Positions 36,127-47,885 of a DNA stretch of 64,000 bases are shown here, in pieces. Under the pieces are notes generated by a model. The model was not told where the DNA came from, ran no database searches, and saw only the letters and a list, made by a program, of their open reading frames with translations. Made by a program: the position numbers and the translations under genes. Numbering within the stretch: position 1 is the stretch's first letter; each line of letters opens with the position of its first letter. The DNA is from Euonymus europaeus (lineage: Eukaryota; Streptophyta; Magnoliopsida; Celastrales; Celastraceae), in contig OY756960.1 in assembly GCA_963580455.1 (NCBI GenBank), positions 930,001 to 994,000 of the forward strand, read 5' to 3'.

Positions 36127-37165
36127 GGCTAGTTGGTCTCGTTTCACCTAGTTAGCCGCAAAATGTGGTTTCTTTACGTAAACGGTTTTATGAATATCCG
36201 TTGACTCCGAGTTCTGAATTCGGTGATTTTTAGCGTGATTTCACACTACTTTTCGAGCTCTACAATCCTGGCATTTCGGATTTTGATTTCAGAACTCGTG
36301 GCTAGTTGGTCTCGTTTCATCTATTTAGCCGCGAAATGTGGTTTCTTTACGTAAACGGTTTTATGAATATCCGTTGACTCCGAGTTCTGAATTCGGTGAT
36401 TTTTAGCTTGATTTCACACTAATTTTCGAGCTCTACGATCCTGACGTTTCGGATTTTGATTTCAGAACTCGTGGCTAGTTGGTCTCGTTTCACCTAGTTA
36501 GCCGCGAAATGTGGTTTCTTTACGTAAACGGTTTTATGAATATCCGTTGACTCCGAGTTCTTAATTCGGTGATTTTTAGCTTGATTTCACACTACTTTTT
36601 TGAGCTCTACAATCCTGGAATTTCAAATTTTGATTTCAGAACTCGTGGATAGTAGGTCTCGTTTCACCTAGTTAGCCGCGAAATGTGGTTTCTTTACGTA
36701 AACGGTTTTATGAATATCCGTTGACTCCGAGTTCTGAATTCGGTGATTTTTAGCTTGATTTCACACTACTTTTCGAGCTCTACAATCCTGGTGTTTCGGA
36801 TTTTGATTTCAGAACTCGTAGCTAGTTGGTCTCGTTTCACCTAGTTAGCCGCGAAATGTGGTTTCTTTACGTAAACGGTTTTATGAATATCCGTTGACTC
36901 CGAGTTCTGAATTCGGTGATTTTTAGCTTGATTTCACACTAATTTTCGAGCTCTACGATCCTGACTTTTCGGATTTTGATTTGAGAACTCGTGGCTAGTT
37001 GGTCTCGTTTCACCTAGTTAGCCGCGAAATGTGGTTTCTTTACGTTAACGGTTTTATGAATATCCGTTGACTCCGAGTTCTGAATTCGGTGATTTTTCGC
37101 TTGATTTCACACTACTTTTTGAGCTCTACGATCCTGGCATTTCGGATTTTGATTTCAGAACTCGT
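36127..37165 (+). repeat. Six-monomer repeat, copy 1 (1,039 bp)
   Basis: The units carry GCGTGATTTC, TTTCATCTATTTAG (36,317), GTTCTTAATTC, GGATAGTAGG (36,647), GTAGCTAG and GATTTGAGAAC in order. The series is repeated from 37,166. The extra base comes from a lengthened T run before GAGCTC near 36,600. Confidence 0.82.
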
Positions 37166-38376
37166 GGCTAGTTGGTCTCGTTTCACCTAGTTAGTCGCGA
37201 AATGTGGTTTCTTTACGTAAACGGTTTTATGAATATCCGTTGACTCCGAGTTCTGAATTCGGTGATTTTTAGCGTGATTTCACACTACTTTTCGAGCTCT
37301 ACAATCCTGGCGTTTCGGATTTTGATTTCAGAACTCGTGGCTAGTTGGTCTCGTTTCATCTATTTAGCCGCGAAATGTGGTTTCTTTACGTAAACGGTTT
37401 TATGAATATCCGTTGACTCCGAGTTCTGAATTCGGTGATTTTTAGCTTGATTTCACACTAATTTTCGAGCTCTACGATCCTGACGTTTCGGATTTTGATT
37501 TCAGAACTCGTGGCTAGTTGGTCTCGTTTCACCTAGTTAGCCGCGAAATGTGGTTTCTTTACGTAAACGGTTTTATGAATATCCGTTGACTCCGAGTTCT
37601 TAATTCGGTGATTTTTAGCTTGATTTCACACTACTTTTCGAGCTCTACAATCCTGGCATTTCGAATTTTGATTTCAGAACTCGTGGATAGTAGGTCTCGT
37701 TTCACCTAGTTAGCCGCGAAATGTGGTTTCTTTACGTAAACGGTTTTATGAATATCCGTTGACTCCGAGTTCTGAATTCGGTGATTTTTAGCTTGATTTC
37801 ACACTAATTTTCGAGCTCTACGATCCTGAGGTTTCGGATTTTGATTTCAGAACTCGTGGCTAGTTGGTCTCGTTTCAACTAGTTAGCCGCGAAATGTGGT
37901 TTCTTTACGTAAACGGTTTTATGAATATCCGTTGACTCCGAGTTCTGAATTCGGTGATTTTTAGCTTGATTTCACACTACTTTTCGAGCTCTACAATCCT
38001 GGCGTTTCGGATTTTGATTTCAGAACTCGTAGCTAGTTGGTCTCGTTTCACCTAGTTAGCCGCGAAATGTGGTTTCTTTACGTAAACGGTTTTATGAATA
38101 TCCGTTGACTCCGAGTTCTGAATTCGGTGATTTTTAGCTTGATTTCACACTAATTTTCGAGCTCTACAATCCTGGCGTTTCGGATTTTGATTTGAGAACT
38201 CGTGCCTAGTTGGTCTCGTTTCACCTAGTTAGCCGCGAAATGTGGTTTCTTTACGTTAACGGTTTTATGAATATCCGTTGACTCCGAGTTCTGAATTCGG
38301 TGATTTTTCGCTTGATTTCACACTACTTTTCGAGCTCTACAATCCTGGTGTTTCGGATTTTGATTTCAGAACTCGT
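37166..38376 (+). repeat. Six-monomer repeat, copy 2, with one extra monomer (7 units)
   Basis: The TTTCATCTATTTAG landmark recurs at 37,356, 1,039 bp after the first. The unit at 37,858 (TTTCAACTAG, just after a CCTGAGGTTT unit) has no partner in copy 1. The remaining units (GTAGCTAG at about 38,029 and GATTTGAGAAC near 38,191) are therefore displaced by one further monomer. Confidence 0.8.
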
Positions 38377-40621
38377 GGCTAGTAGTTCTCGTTTCACCTA
38401 GTTAGCCGCGAATTGTGGTTTCTTTACGTAAACGGTTTTATGAATCCGTTGTCTCCGAGTTCTGAATTCGGTGATTTTTAGCTTGATTACACACTACTTT
38501 TCGAGCTCTACGACCCTGGCATTTCGGATTTTGATTTCAGAACTCATGGCTACTTGGTCTCGTTTCACTTATTTAGCCGCGAAATGTGGTTTCTTTAAGT
38601 AAACGGTTTTATGAATATCCGTTGACTCCGAGTTCTGAATTCGGTGATTTTTGGCTTGATTTCACACTAATTTTTGAGCTCTACAATCCTGGCGTTTCGG
38701 ATTTTGATTTCAGAACTCGTGGATAGTTGGTCTCGTTTCACCTATTTAGCCGCGAAATGTGGTTTCTTTACGTAAACGGTTTTATGAATATCCGCTGACT
38801 CCGAGTTCTGAATTCGGTGATTTTTAGCTTGATTTCACACTACTTTTCGAGCTCTACAATCCTGGCGTTTCGGATTTTGATTTCAGAACTCGTGGCTAGT
38901 AGGTCTCGTTTCACCTAGTTAGCCGCGAAATGTGGTTTCTTTACGTAAACGGTTTTATGAATATCCGTTGACTCCGAGTTCTGAATTCGGTGATTTTTAG
39001 CTTGATTTCACACTACTTTTCGAGCTCTACAATCCTGGCATTTCGGATTTTGATTTCAGAACTCGTGGCTAGTAGGTCTCGTTTCACCTAGTTAGCCGCG
39101 AAATGTGGTTTCTTTACGTAAACGGTTTTATGAATATCCGTTGACTCCGAGTTCTGAATTCGGTGATTTTTAGCTTGATTTCACACTACTTTTCAAGCTC
39201 TACAATCCTGGCGTTTCGGATTTTGATTTCAGAACTCGTGGCTAGTAGGTCTCGTTTCACCTAGTTAGCCGCGAAATGTGGTTTCTTTACGTAAACGGTT
39301 TTATGAATATCCGTTGACTCCGAGTTCTGAATTCGGTGATTTTTAGCTTGATTTCACACTACTTTTCGAGCTCTACAATCCTGGAGTTTCGGATTTTGAT
39401 TTCAGAACTCGTGGCTAGTAGGTCTCGTTTCACCTAGTTAGCCGCGAAATGTGGTTTCTTTACGTAAACGGTTTTATGAATATCCGTTGACTCCGAGTTC
39501 TGAATTCGGTGATTTTTAGCTTGATTTCACACTAATTTTCGAGCTCTACGATCCTGGCGTTTCGGATTTTGATTTGAGAACTCGTGGCTAGTTGGTCTCG
39601 TTTCACCTAGTTAGCCGCGAAATGTGGTTTCTTTACGTTAACGGTTTTATGAATATCCGTTGACTCCGAGTTCTGAATTCGGTGATTTTTCGCTTGATTT
39701 CACACTACTTTTCGAGCTCTACAATCCTGGCGTTTCGGATTTTGATTTCAGAACTCGTGGCTAGTAGTTCTCGTTTCACCTAGTTAGCCGCGAATTGTGG
39801 TTTCTTTACGTAAACGGTTTTATGAATCCGTTGTCTCCGAGTTCTGAATTCGGTGATTTTTAGCTTGATTACACACTACTTTTCGAGCTCTACGACCCTG
39901 GCATTTCGGATTTTGATTTCAGAACTCATGGCTACTTGGTCTCGTTTCACTTATTTAGCCGCGAAATGTGGTTTCTTTAAGTAAACGGTTTTATGAATAT
40001 CCGTTGACTCCGAGTTCTGAATTCGGTGATTTTTAGCGTGATTTCACACTACTTTTCGAGCTCTACAATCCTGGCATTTCGGATTTTGATTTCAGAACTC
40101 GTGGCTAGTTGGTCTCGTTTCATCTATTTAGCCGCGAAATGTGGTTTCTTTACGTAAACGGTTTTATGAATATCCGTTGACTCCGAGTTCTGAATTCGGT
40201 GATTTTTAGCTTGATTTCACACTACTTTTCGAGCTCTACAATCCTGGCTTTTCGGATTTTGATTTCAGAACTCGTGGCTAGTAGGTCTCGTTTCACCTAG
40301 TTAGCCGCGAAATGTGGTTTCTTTACGTAAACGGTTTTATGAATATCCGTTGACTCCGAGTTCTGAATTCGGTGATTTTTAGCGTGATTTCACACTACTT
40401 TTCGAGCTCTACAATCCTGGCGTTTCGAATTTTGATTTCAGAACTCGTGGCTAGTAGGTCTCGTTTCACCTAGTTAGCCGCGAAATGTGGTTTCTTTACG
40501 TAAACGGTTTTATGAATATCCGTTGACTCCGAGTTCTGAATTCGGTGATTTTTAGCTTGATTTCACACTACTTTTCGAGCTCTACAATCCTGGCTTTTCG
40601 GATTTTGATTTCAGAACTCGT
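38377..40621 (+). repeat. Mixed block with two 171-bp units eight monomers apart
   Basis: The 171-bp units at 38,377 and 39,759 are 1,382 bp apart. Both are preceded by ATTTTTCGCTTG and GATTTGAGAAC units, so this is a C-type series. The units after the second 171-bp monomer change to GCGTGATTTC types, a switch towards the D/E families. A variant TTTTCAAGCTC is near 39,192. Confidence 0.75.
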
Positions 40622-42005
40622 GGCTAGTAGGTCTCGTTTCACCTAGTTAGCCGCGAAATGTGGTTTCTTTACGTAAACGGTTTTATGAATATCCGTTGAG
40701 TCCGAGTTCTGAATTCTGTGATTTTTAGCTTGATATCACACTACTTTTCGAGCTCTACGATCCTGGCATTTCGGATTTTGATTTCAGAACTCGTGGCTAG
40801 TTGGTCTCGTTTCACCTAGTTAGCCGCGAAATGTGGTTTCTTTACGTAAACGGTTTTATGAATATCCGTTGACTCCGAGTTCTGAATTCGGTGATTTTTA
40901 GCGTGATTTCACACTACTTTTCGAGCTCTACAATCCTGGCATTTCGGATTTTGATTTCAGAACTCGTGGCTAGTTGGTCTCGTTTCACCTATTTAGCCGC
41001 GAAATGTGGTTTCTTTACGTAAACGGTTTTATGAATATCCGTTGACTCCGAGTTCTGAATTCGGTGATTTTTAGCTTGATTTCACACTAATTTTCGAGCT
41101 CTACGATCCTGATGTTTCGGATTTTGATTTCAGAACTCGTGGTTAGTTGGTCTCGTTTCACCTAGTTAGCCGCGAAATGTGGTTTCTTTACGTAAACGGT
41201 TTTATGAATATCCGTTGACTCTGAGTTCTGAATTCGGTGATTTTTAGCTTGATTTCACACTACTTTTCGAGCTCTACGATCCTGGCGTTTCGGATTTTGA
41301 TTTCAGAACTCGTGGCTAGTTGGTCTCGTTTCACCTATTTAGCCGCGAAATGTGGTTTCTTTACGTAAACGGTTTTATGAATATCTGTTGACTCCGAGTT
41401 CTGAATTCGGTGTTTTTTAGCTTGATTTCACACTAATTTTCGAGCTCTACGATCCTGACGTTTCGGATTTTGATTTCAGAACTCGTGGCTAGTTGGTCTC
41501 GTTTCACCTAGTTAGCCGCGAAATGTGGTTTCTTTACGTAAACGGTTTTATGAATATCCGTTGACTCCGAGTTCTGAATTCGGTGATTTTTAGCTTGATT
41601 TCACACTACTTTTCGAGCTCTACGATCCTGGCATTTCGGATTTTGATTTCAGAACTCGTGGCTAGTTGGTCTCGTTTCACCTAGTTAGCCGCGAAATGTG
41701 GTTTCTTTACGTAAACGGTTTTATGAATATCCGTTGACTCCGAGTTCTGAATTCGGTGATTTTTAGCTTGATTTCACACTACTTTTCGAGCTCTACAATC
41801 CTGGCGTTTCGGATTTTGATTTCAGAACTCGTGGCTAGTAGGTCTCGTTTCACCTAGTTAGCCGCGAAATGTGGTTTCTTTACGTAAACGGTTTTATGAA
41901 TATCCGTTGACTCCGAGTTCTGAATTCGGTGATTTTTAGCTTGATTTCACACTACTTTTCGAGCTCTACAATCCTGGCATTTCGGATTTTGATTTCAGAA
42001 CTCGT
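40622..42005 (+). repeat. Higher-order repeat E, copy 1 (8 monomers, 1,384 bp)
   Basis: The block opens with GAATTCTGTG (40,711) and GATATCAC, and is followed by GCGTGATTTC, CCTATTTAG with CACTAAT and CCTGATGTTT, and GGTTAGTTGG units. These are close relatives of repeat D. The GAATTCTGTG landmark recurs at 42,095, exactly 8 x 173 later. Confidence 0.83.
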
Positions 42006-43907
42006 GGCTAGTAGGTCTCGTTTCACCTAGTTAGCCGCGAAATGTGGTTTCTTTACGTAAACGGTTTTATGAATATCCGTTGACTCCGAGTTCTGAATTC
42101 TGTGATTTTTAGCTTGATATCACACTACTTTTCGAGCTCTACGATCCTGGCATTTCGGATTTTGATTTCAGAACTCGTGGCTAGTTGGTCTCGTTTCACC
42201 TAGTTAGCCGCGAAATGTGGTTTCTTTACGTAAACGGTTTTATGAATATCCGTTGACTCCGAGTTCTGAATTCGGTGATTTTTAGCGTGATTTCACACTA
42301 CTTTTCGAGCTCTACAATCCTGGCGTTTCGGATTTTGATTTCAGAACTCGTGGCTAGTTGGTCTCGTTTCACCTATTTAGCCGCGAAATGTGGTTTCTTT
42401 ACGTAAACGGTTTTATGAATATCCGTTCACTCCGAGTTCTGAATTCGGTGATTTTTAGCTTGATTTCACACTAATTTTCGAGCTCTACGATCCTGACGTT
42501 TCGGATTTTGATTTCAGAACTCGTGGCTAGTTGGTCTCGTTTCACCTAGTTAGCCGCGAAATGTGGTTTCTTTACGTAAACGGTTTTATGAATATCCGTT
42601 GACTCCGAGTTCTGAATTCGGTGATTTTTAGCTTGATTTCACACTACTTTTCGAGCTCTACGATCCTGGCGTTTCGGATTTTGATTTCAGAACTCGTGGC
42701 TAGTTGGTCTCGTTTCACCTAGTTAGCCGCGAAACGTGGTTTCTTTACGTAAACGGTTTTATGAATATCCATTGACTCCGAGTTCTGAATTCGGTTATTT
42801 TTAGCTTGATTTCACACTACTTTTCGAGCTCTACGATCCTGGCGTTTCGGATTTTGATTTCAGAACTCGTGGATAGTAGGTCTCGTTTCACCTAGTTAGC
42901 CGCGAAATGTGGTTTCTTTACGTAAACGGTTTTATGAATATCCGTTGACTCCGAGTTCTGAATTCGGTGATTTTTAGCTTGATTTCGCACTACTTTTCGA
43001 GCTCTACGATCCTAGAGTTTCGGATTTTGATTTCAGAACTCGTGGCTAGTTGGTCTCGTTTCACCTAGTTAGCCGCGAAATGTGGTTTCTTTACGTAAAC
43101 GGTTTTATGAATATCCGTTGACTCCGAGTTCTGAATTCGGTGATTTTTAGCGTAATTTCACACTACTTTTCGAGCTCTACAATCCTGGCTTTCGGATTTT
43201 GATTTCAGAACTCATGGCTAGTTGGTCTCGTTTCACCTATTTAGCCGCGAAATGTGGTTTCTTTACATAAACGGTTTTATGAATATCCGTTGACTGGGAG
43301 TTCTGAATTCGGTGTTTTTTAGCTTGATTTCACACTAATTTTCGAGCTCTACGATCCTAATGTTTCGGATTTTGATTTCAGAACTCGTGGCTAGTTGGTC
43401 TCGTTTCACCTAGTTAGCCGCGAAATGTGGTTTCTTTACGTAAACGGTTTTATGAATATCCGTTGACTCCGAGTTCTGAATTCGGTGATTTTTAGCTTGA
43501 TTTCACACTACTTTTCGAGCTCTACGATCCTGGCGTTTCGGATTTTGATTTCAGAACTCGTGGCTAGTTGGTCTCGTTTCACCTAGTTAGCCGCGAAATG
43601 TGGTTTCTTTACGTAAACGGTTTTATGAATATCCGTTGACTCCGAGTTCTGAATTCGGTGATTTTTAGCTTGATTTCACACTAATTTTCGAGCTCTACGA
43701 TCCTGGCGTTTCGGATTTTGATTTCAGAACTCGTGGCTAGTTGGTCTCGTTTCACCTAGTTAGCCGCGAAATGTGGTTTCTTTACGTAAACGGTTTTATG
43801 AATATCCGTTGACTCCGAGTTCTGAATTCGGTGATTTTTAGCTTGATTTCACACTACTTTTCGAGCTCTACAATCCTGGCGTTTCGGATTTTGATTTCAG
43901 AACTCGT
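42006..43907 (+). repeat. Higher-order repeat E, copy 2 (11 monomers, 1,902 bp)
   Basis: The same opening units are followed by an extra set including GGTTATTTTTAG, GATTTCGCAC and a 172-bp unit with CTGGCTTTCGG (43,181). The landmark recurs at 43,997, 1,902 bp later, equal to 11 x 173 minus the 1-bp deletion. Private variants include GAAACGTGG near 42,733, GTAATTTC near 43,152 and GACTGGGAG near 43,294. Confidence 0.86.
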
Positions 43908-45636
43908 GGCTAGTAGGTCTCGTTTCACCTAGTTAGCCGCGAAATGTGGTTTCTTTACGTAAACGGTTTTATGAATATCCGTTGACTCCGAGTTCTGAAT
44001 TCTGTGATTTTTAGCTTGATATCACACTACTTTTTGAGCTCTACGATCCTGGCATTTCGGATTTTGATTTCAGAACTCGTGGCTAGTTGGTCTCGTTTCA
44101 CCTAGTTAGCCGCGAAATGTGGTTTCTTTACGTAAACGGTTTTATGAATATCCGTTGACTCCGAGTTCTGAATTCGGTGATTTTTAGCGTGATTTCACAC
44201 TACTTTTCGAGCTCTACAATCCTGGCGTTTCGGATTTTGATTTCAGAACTCGTGGCTAGTTGGTCTCGTTTCACCTATTTAGCCGCGAAATGTGGTTTCT
44301 TTACGTAAACGGTTTTATGAATATCCGTTCACTCCGAGTTCTGAATTCGGTGATTTTTAGCTTGATTTCACACTAATTTTCGAGCTCTACGATCCTGATG
44401 TTTCGGATTTTGATTTCAGAACTCGTGGCTAGTTGGTCTCGTTTCACCTAGTTAGCCGCGAAATGTGGTTTCTTTACGTAAACGGTTTTATGAATATCCG
44501 TTGACTCCGAGTTCTGAATTCGGTGATTTTTAGCTTGATTTCACACTACTTTTCGAGCTCTACGATCCTGGCAAATCGGATTTTGATTTCAGAACTCGTG
44601 GCTAGTTGGTCTCGTTTCACCTAGTTAGCCGCGAAATGTGGTTTCTTTACGTAAACGGTTTTATGAATATCCGTTGACTCCGAGTTCTGAATTCGGTTAT
44701 TTTTAGCTTGATTTCACACTACTTTTCGAGCTCTACGATCCTGGCATTTCGGATTTTGATTTCAGAACTCGTGGATAGTAGGTCTCGTTTCACCTAGTTA
44801 GCCGCGAAATGTGGTTTCTTTACGTAAACGGTTTTATGAATATCCGTTGACTCCGAGTTCTGAATTCGGTGATTTTTAGCTTGAATTCGCACTACTTTTC
44901 GAGCTCTACGATCCTGGTGTTTCGGATTTTGATTTCAGAACTCGTGGCTAGTTGGTCTCGTTTCACCTAGTTAGCCGCGAAATGTGGTTTCTTTACGTAA
45001 ACGGTTTTATGAATATCCGTTGACTCCGAGTTCTGAATTCTGTGATTTTTAGCGTGATTTCACACTACTTTTCGAGCTCTACAATCCTGGCTTTCGGATT
45101 TTGATTTCAGAACTCATGGCTAGTTGGTCTCGTTTCACCTATTTAGCCGCGAAATGTGGTTTCTTTACGTAAACGGTTTTATGAATATCCGTTGACTCCG
45201 AGTTCTGAATTCGGTGTTTTTTAGCTTGATTTCACACTAATTTTCGAGCTCTACGATCCTGACGTTTCGGATTTTGATTTCAGAACTCGTGGCTAGTTGG
45301 TCTCGTTTCACCTAGTTAGCCGCGAAATGTGGTTTCTTTACGTAAACGGTTTTATGAATATCCGTTGACTCCGAGTTCTGAATTCGGTGATTTTTAGCTT
45401 GATTTCACACTACTTTTCGAGCTCTACGATCCTGGCGTTTCGGATTTTGATTTCAGAACTCGTGGCTAGTTGGTCTCGTTTCACCTAGTTAGCCGCGAAA
45501 TGTGGTTTCTTTACGTAAACGGTTTTATGAATATCCGTTGACTCCGAGTTCTGAATTCAGTGATTTTTAGCTTGATTTCACACTAATTTTTGAGCTCTAC
45601 AATCCTGGCGTTTCGGATTTTGATTTCAGAACTCAT
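43908..45636 (+). repeat. Higher-order repeat E, copy 3 (10 monomers aligned)
   Basis: This block is aligned to copy 2 at 1,902 bp through GAATTCTGTG (43,997), GGTTATTTTTAG, CTGGCTTTCGG (45,083) and GGTGTTTTTTAG (45,213). Alignment fades after about 45.6 kb, where CTCATGG and CCTATTTAG units are reused. A private CTGGCAAATCGG is near 44,569. Confidence 0.83.
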
Positions 45637-45982
45637 GGCTAGTTGGTCTCGTTTCACCTATTTAGCCGCGAAATGTTGTTTCTTTACGTAAACGGTTTTA
45701 TGAATATCCGTTGACTCGGAGTTCTGAATTCGGTGTTTTTTAGCTTGATTTCACACTAATTTTCGAGCTCTACGATCCTGACGTTTCGGATTTTGATTTC
45801 AGAACTCGTGGCTAGTTGGTCTCGTTTCACCTAGTTAGCCGCGAAATGTGGTTTCTTTACGTAAACGGTTTTATGAATATCCGTTGACTCCGAGTTCTGA
45901 ATTCGGTGATTTTTAGCTTGATTTCACACTACTTTTCGAGCTCTACGATCCTGGCGTTTCGGATTTTGATTTCAGAACTCGT

Positions 45983-47885
45983 GGCTAGTTGGTCTCGTTT
46001 CACCTAGTTAGCCGCGAAATGTGGTTTCTTTACGTAAACGGTTTTATGAATATCCGTTGACTCCGAGTTCTGAATTCGGTGATTTTTAGCTTGATTTCAC
46101 ACTAATTTTTGAGCTCTACGATCCTGGCGTTTCGGATTTTGATTTCAGAACTCGTGGCTAGTTGGTCTCGTTTCACCTAGTTGGCCGCGAAATGTGGTTT
46201 CTTTACGTAAACGGTTTTATGAATATCCGTTGACTCCGAGTTCTGAATTCGGTGATTTTTAGCTTGATTTCACACTACTTTTCGAGCTCTACAATCCTGG
46301 CATTTCGGATTTTTATTTCGGAACTCGTGGCTAGTAGGTCTCGTTTCACCTAGTTAGCCGCGAAATGTGGTTTCTTTACGTAAACGGTTTTATGAATATC
46401 CGTTGACTCCGAGTTCTGAATTCGGTGATTTTTAGCTTGATTTCACACTACTTTTCGAGCTCTACGATCCTGGCGTTTCGGATTTTGATTTCAGAACTCG
46501 TGGCTAGTTGATCTCGTTTCACTTAGTTAGCCGCGAAATGTGGTTTCTTTACGTAAACGGTTTTATGAATATCCGTTGACTCCGAGTTCTGAATTCGGTG
46601 ATTTTTAGCTTGATTTCACACTACTTTTCGAGCTCTACAATCCTGGCGTTTCGGATTTTGATTTCAGAACTCGTGGCTAGTTGGTCTCGTTTCACCTAGT
46701 TAGCCGCGAAATGTGGTTTCTTTACGTAAACGGTTTTATGAATATCCGTTGACTCCGAGTTCTGAATTCGGTGATTTTTCGCTTGATTTCACACTACTTT
46801 TCGAGCTCTACAATCCTGGGGTTTCGGATTTTGATTTCAGAACTCGTGGCTAGTTGGTCTCGTTTCACCTAGTTAGCCGCGAATTGTGGTTTCTTTACGT
46901 AAACGGTTTTATGAATATCCGTTGACTCCGAGTTCTGAATTCGGTGATTTTTAGCTTGATTTCACACTACTTTTCGAGCTCTACGATCCTGGCATTTCGG
47001 ATTTTGATTTCAGAACTCGTGGCTAGTTGGTCTCGTTTCACCTAGTTAGCCGCGAAATGTGGTTTCTTTACGTAAACGGTTTTATGAATATCCGTTGACT
47101 CCGAGTTCTGAATTCGGTGATTTTTAGCTTGATTTCACACTAATTTTTGAGCTCTACGATCCTGGTGTTTCGGATTTTGATTTCAGAACTCGTGGCTAGT
47201 TGGTCTCGTTTCACCTAGTTGGCCGCGAAATGTGGTTTCTTTACGTAAACGGTTTTATGAATATCCGTTGACTCCGAGTTCTGAATTCGGTGATTTTTAG
47301 CTTGATTTCACACTACTTTTCGAGCTCTACAATCCTGGCATTTCGGATTTTTATTTCGGAACTCGTGGCTAGTAGGTCTCGTTTCACCTAGTTAGCCGCG
47401 AAATGTGGTTTCTTTACGTAAACGGTTTTATGAATATCCGTTGACTCCGAGTTCTGAATTCGGTGATTTTTAGCTTGATTTCACACTACTTTTCGAGCTC
47501 TACGATCCTGGCGTTTCGGATTTTGATTTCAGAACTCGTGGCTAGTTGATCTCGTTTCACTTAGTTAGCCGCGAAATGTGGTTTCTTTACGTAAACGGTT
47601 TTATGAATATCCGTTGACTCCGAGTTCTGAATTCGGTGATTTTTAGCTTGATTTCACACTACTTTTCGAGCTCTACAATCCTGGCGTTTCGGATTTTGAT
47701 TTCAGAACTCGTGGCTAGTTGGTCTCGTTTCACCTAGTTAGCCGCGAAATGTGGTTTCTTTACGTAAACGGTTTTATGAATATCCGTTGACTCCGAGTTC
47801 TGAATTCGGTGATTTTTCGCTTGATTTCACACTACTTTTCGAGCTCTACAATCCTGGGGTTTCGGATTTTGATTTCAGAACTCGT
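45983..47885 (+). repeat. Six-monomer repeat F (offset 1,038 bp)
   Basis: Units at 45,983-46,847 repeat at 47,021-47,885. They include TTTTTGAGCTC, CTAGTTGGCCGCG, a TTTTTATTTCGG ending, AGTTGATCTCG with CACTTAG (46,508 and 47,546), and ATTTTTCGCTTG with CTGGGGTTT. The sixth unit differs. At 46,848 it has GAATTGTGG but keeps GAATATCCG, while at 47,886 the full 171-bp allele set is present, so one of the two is recombinant. Confidence 0.83.
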
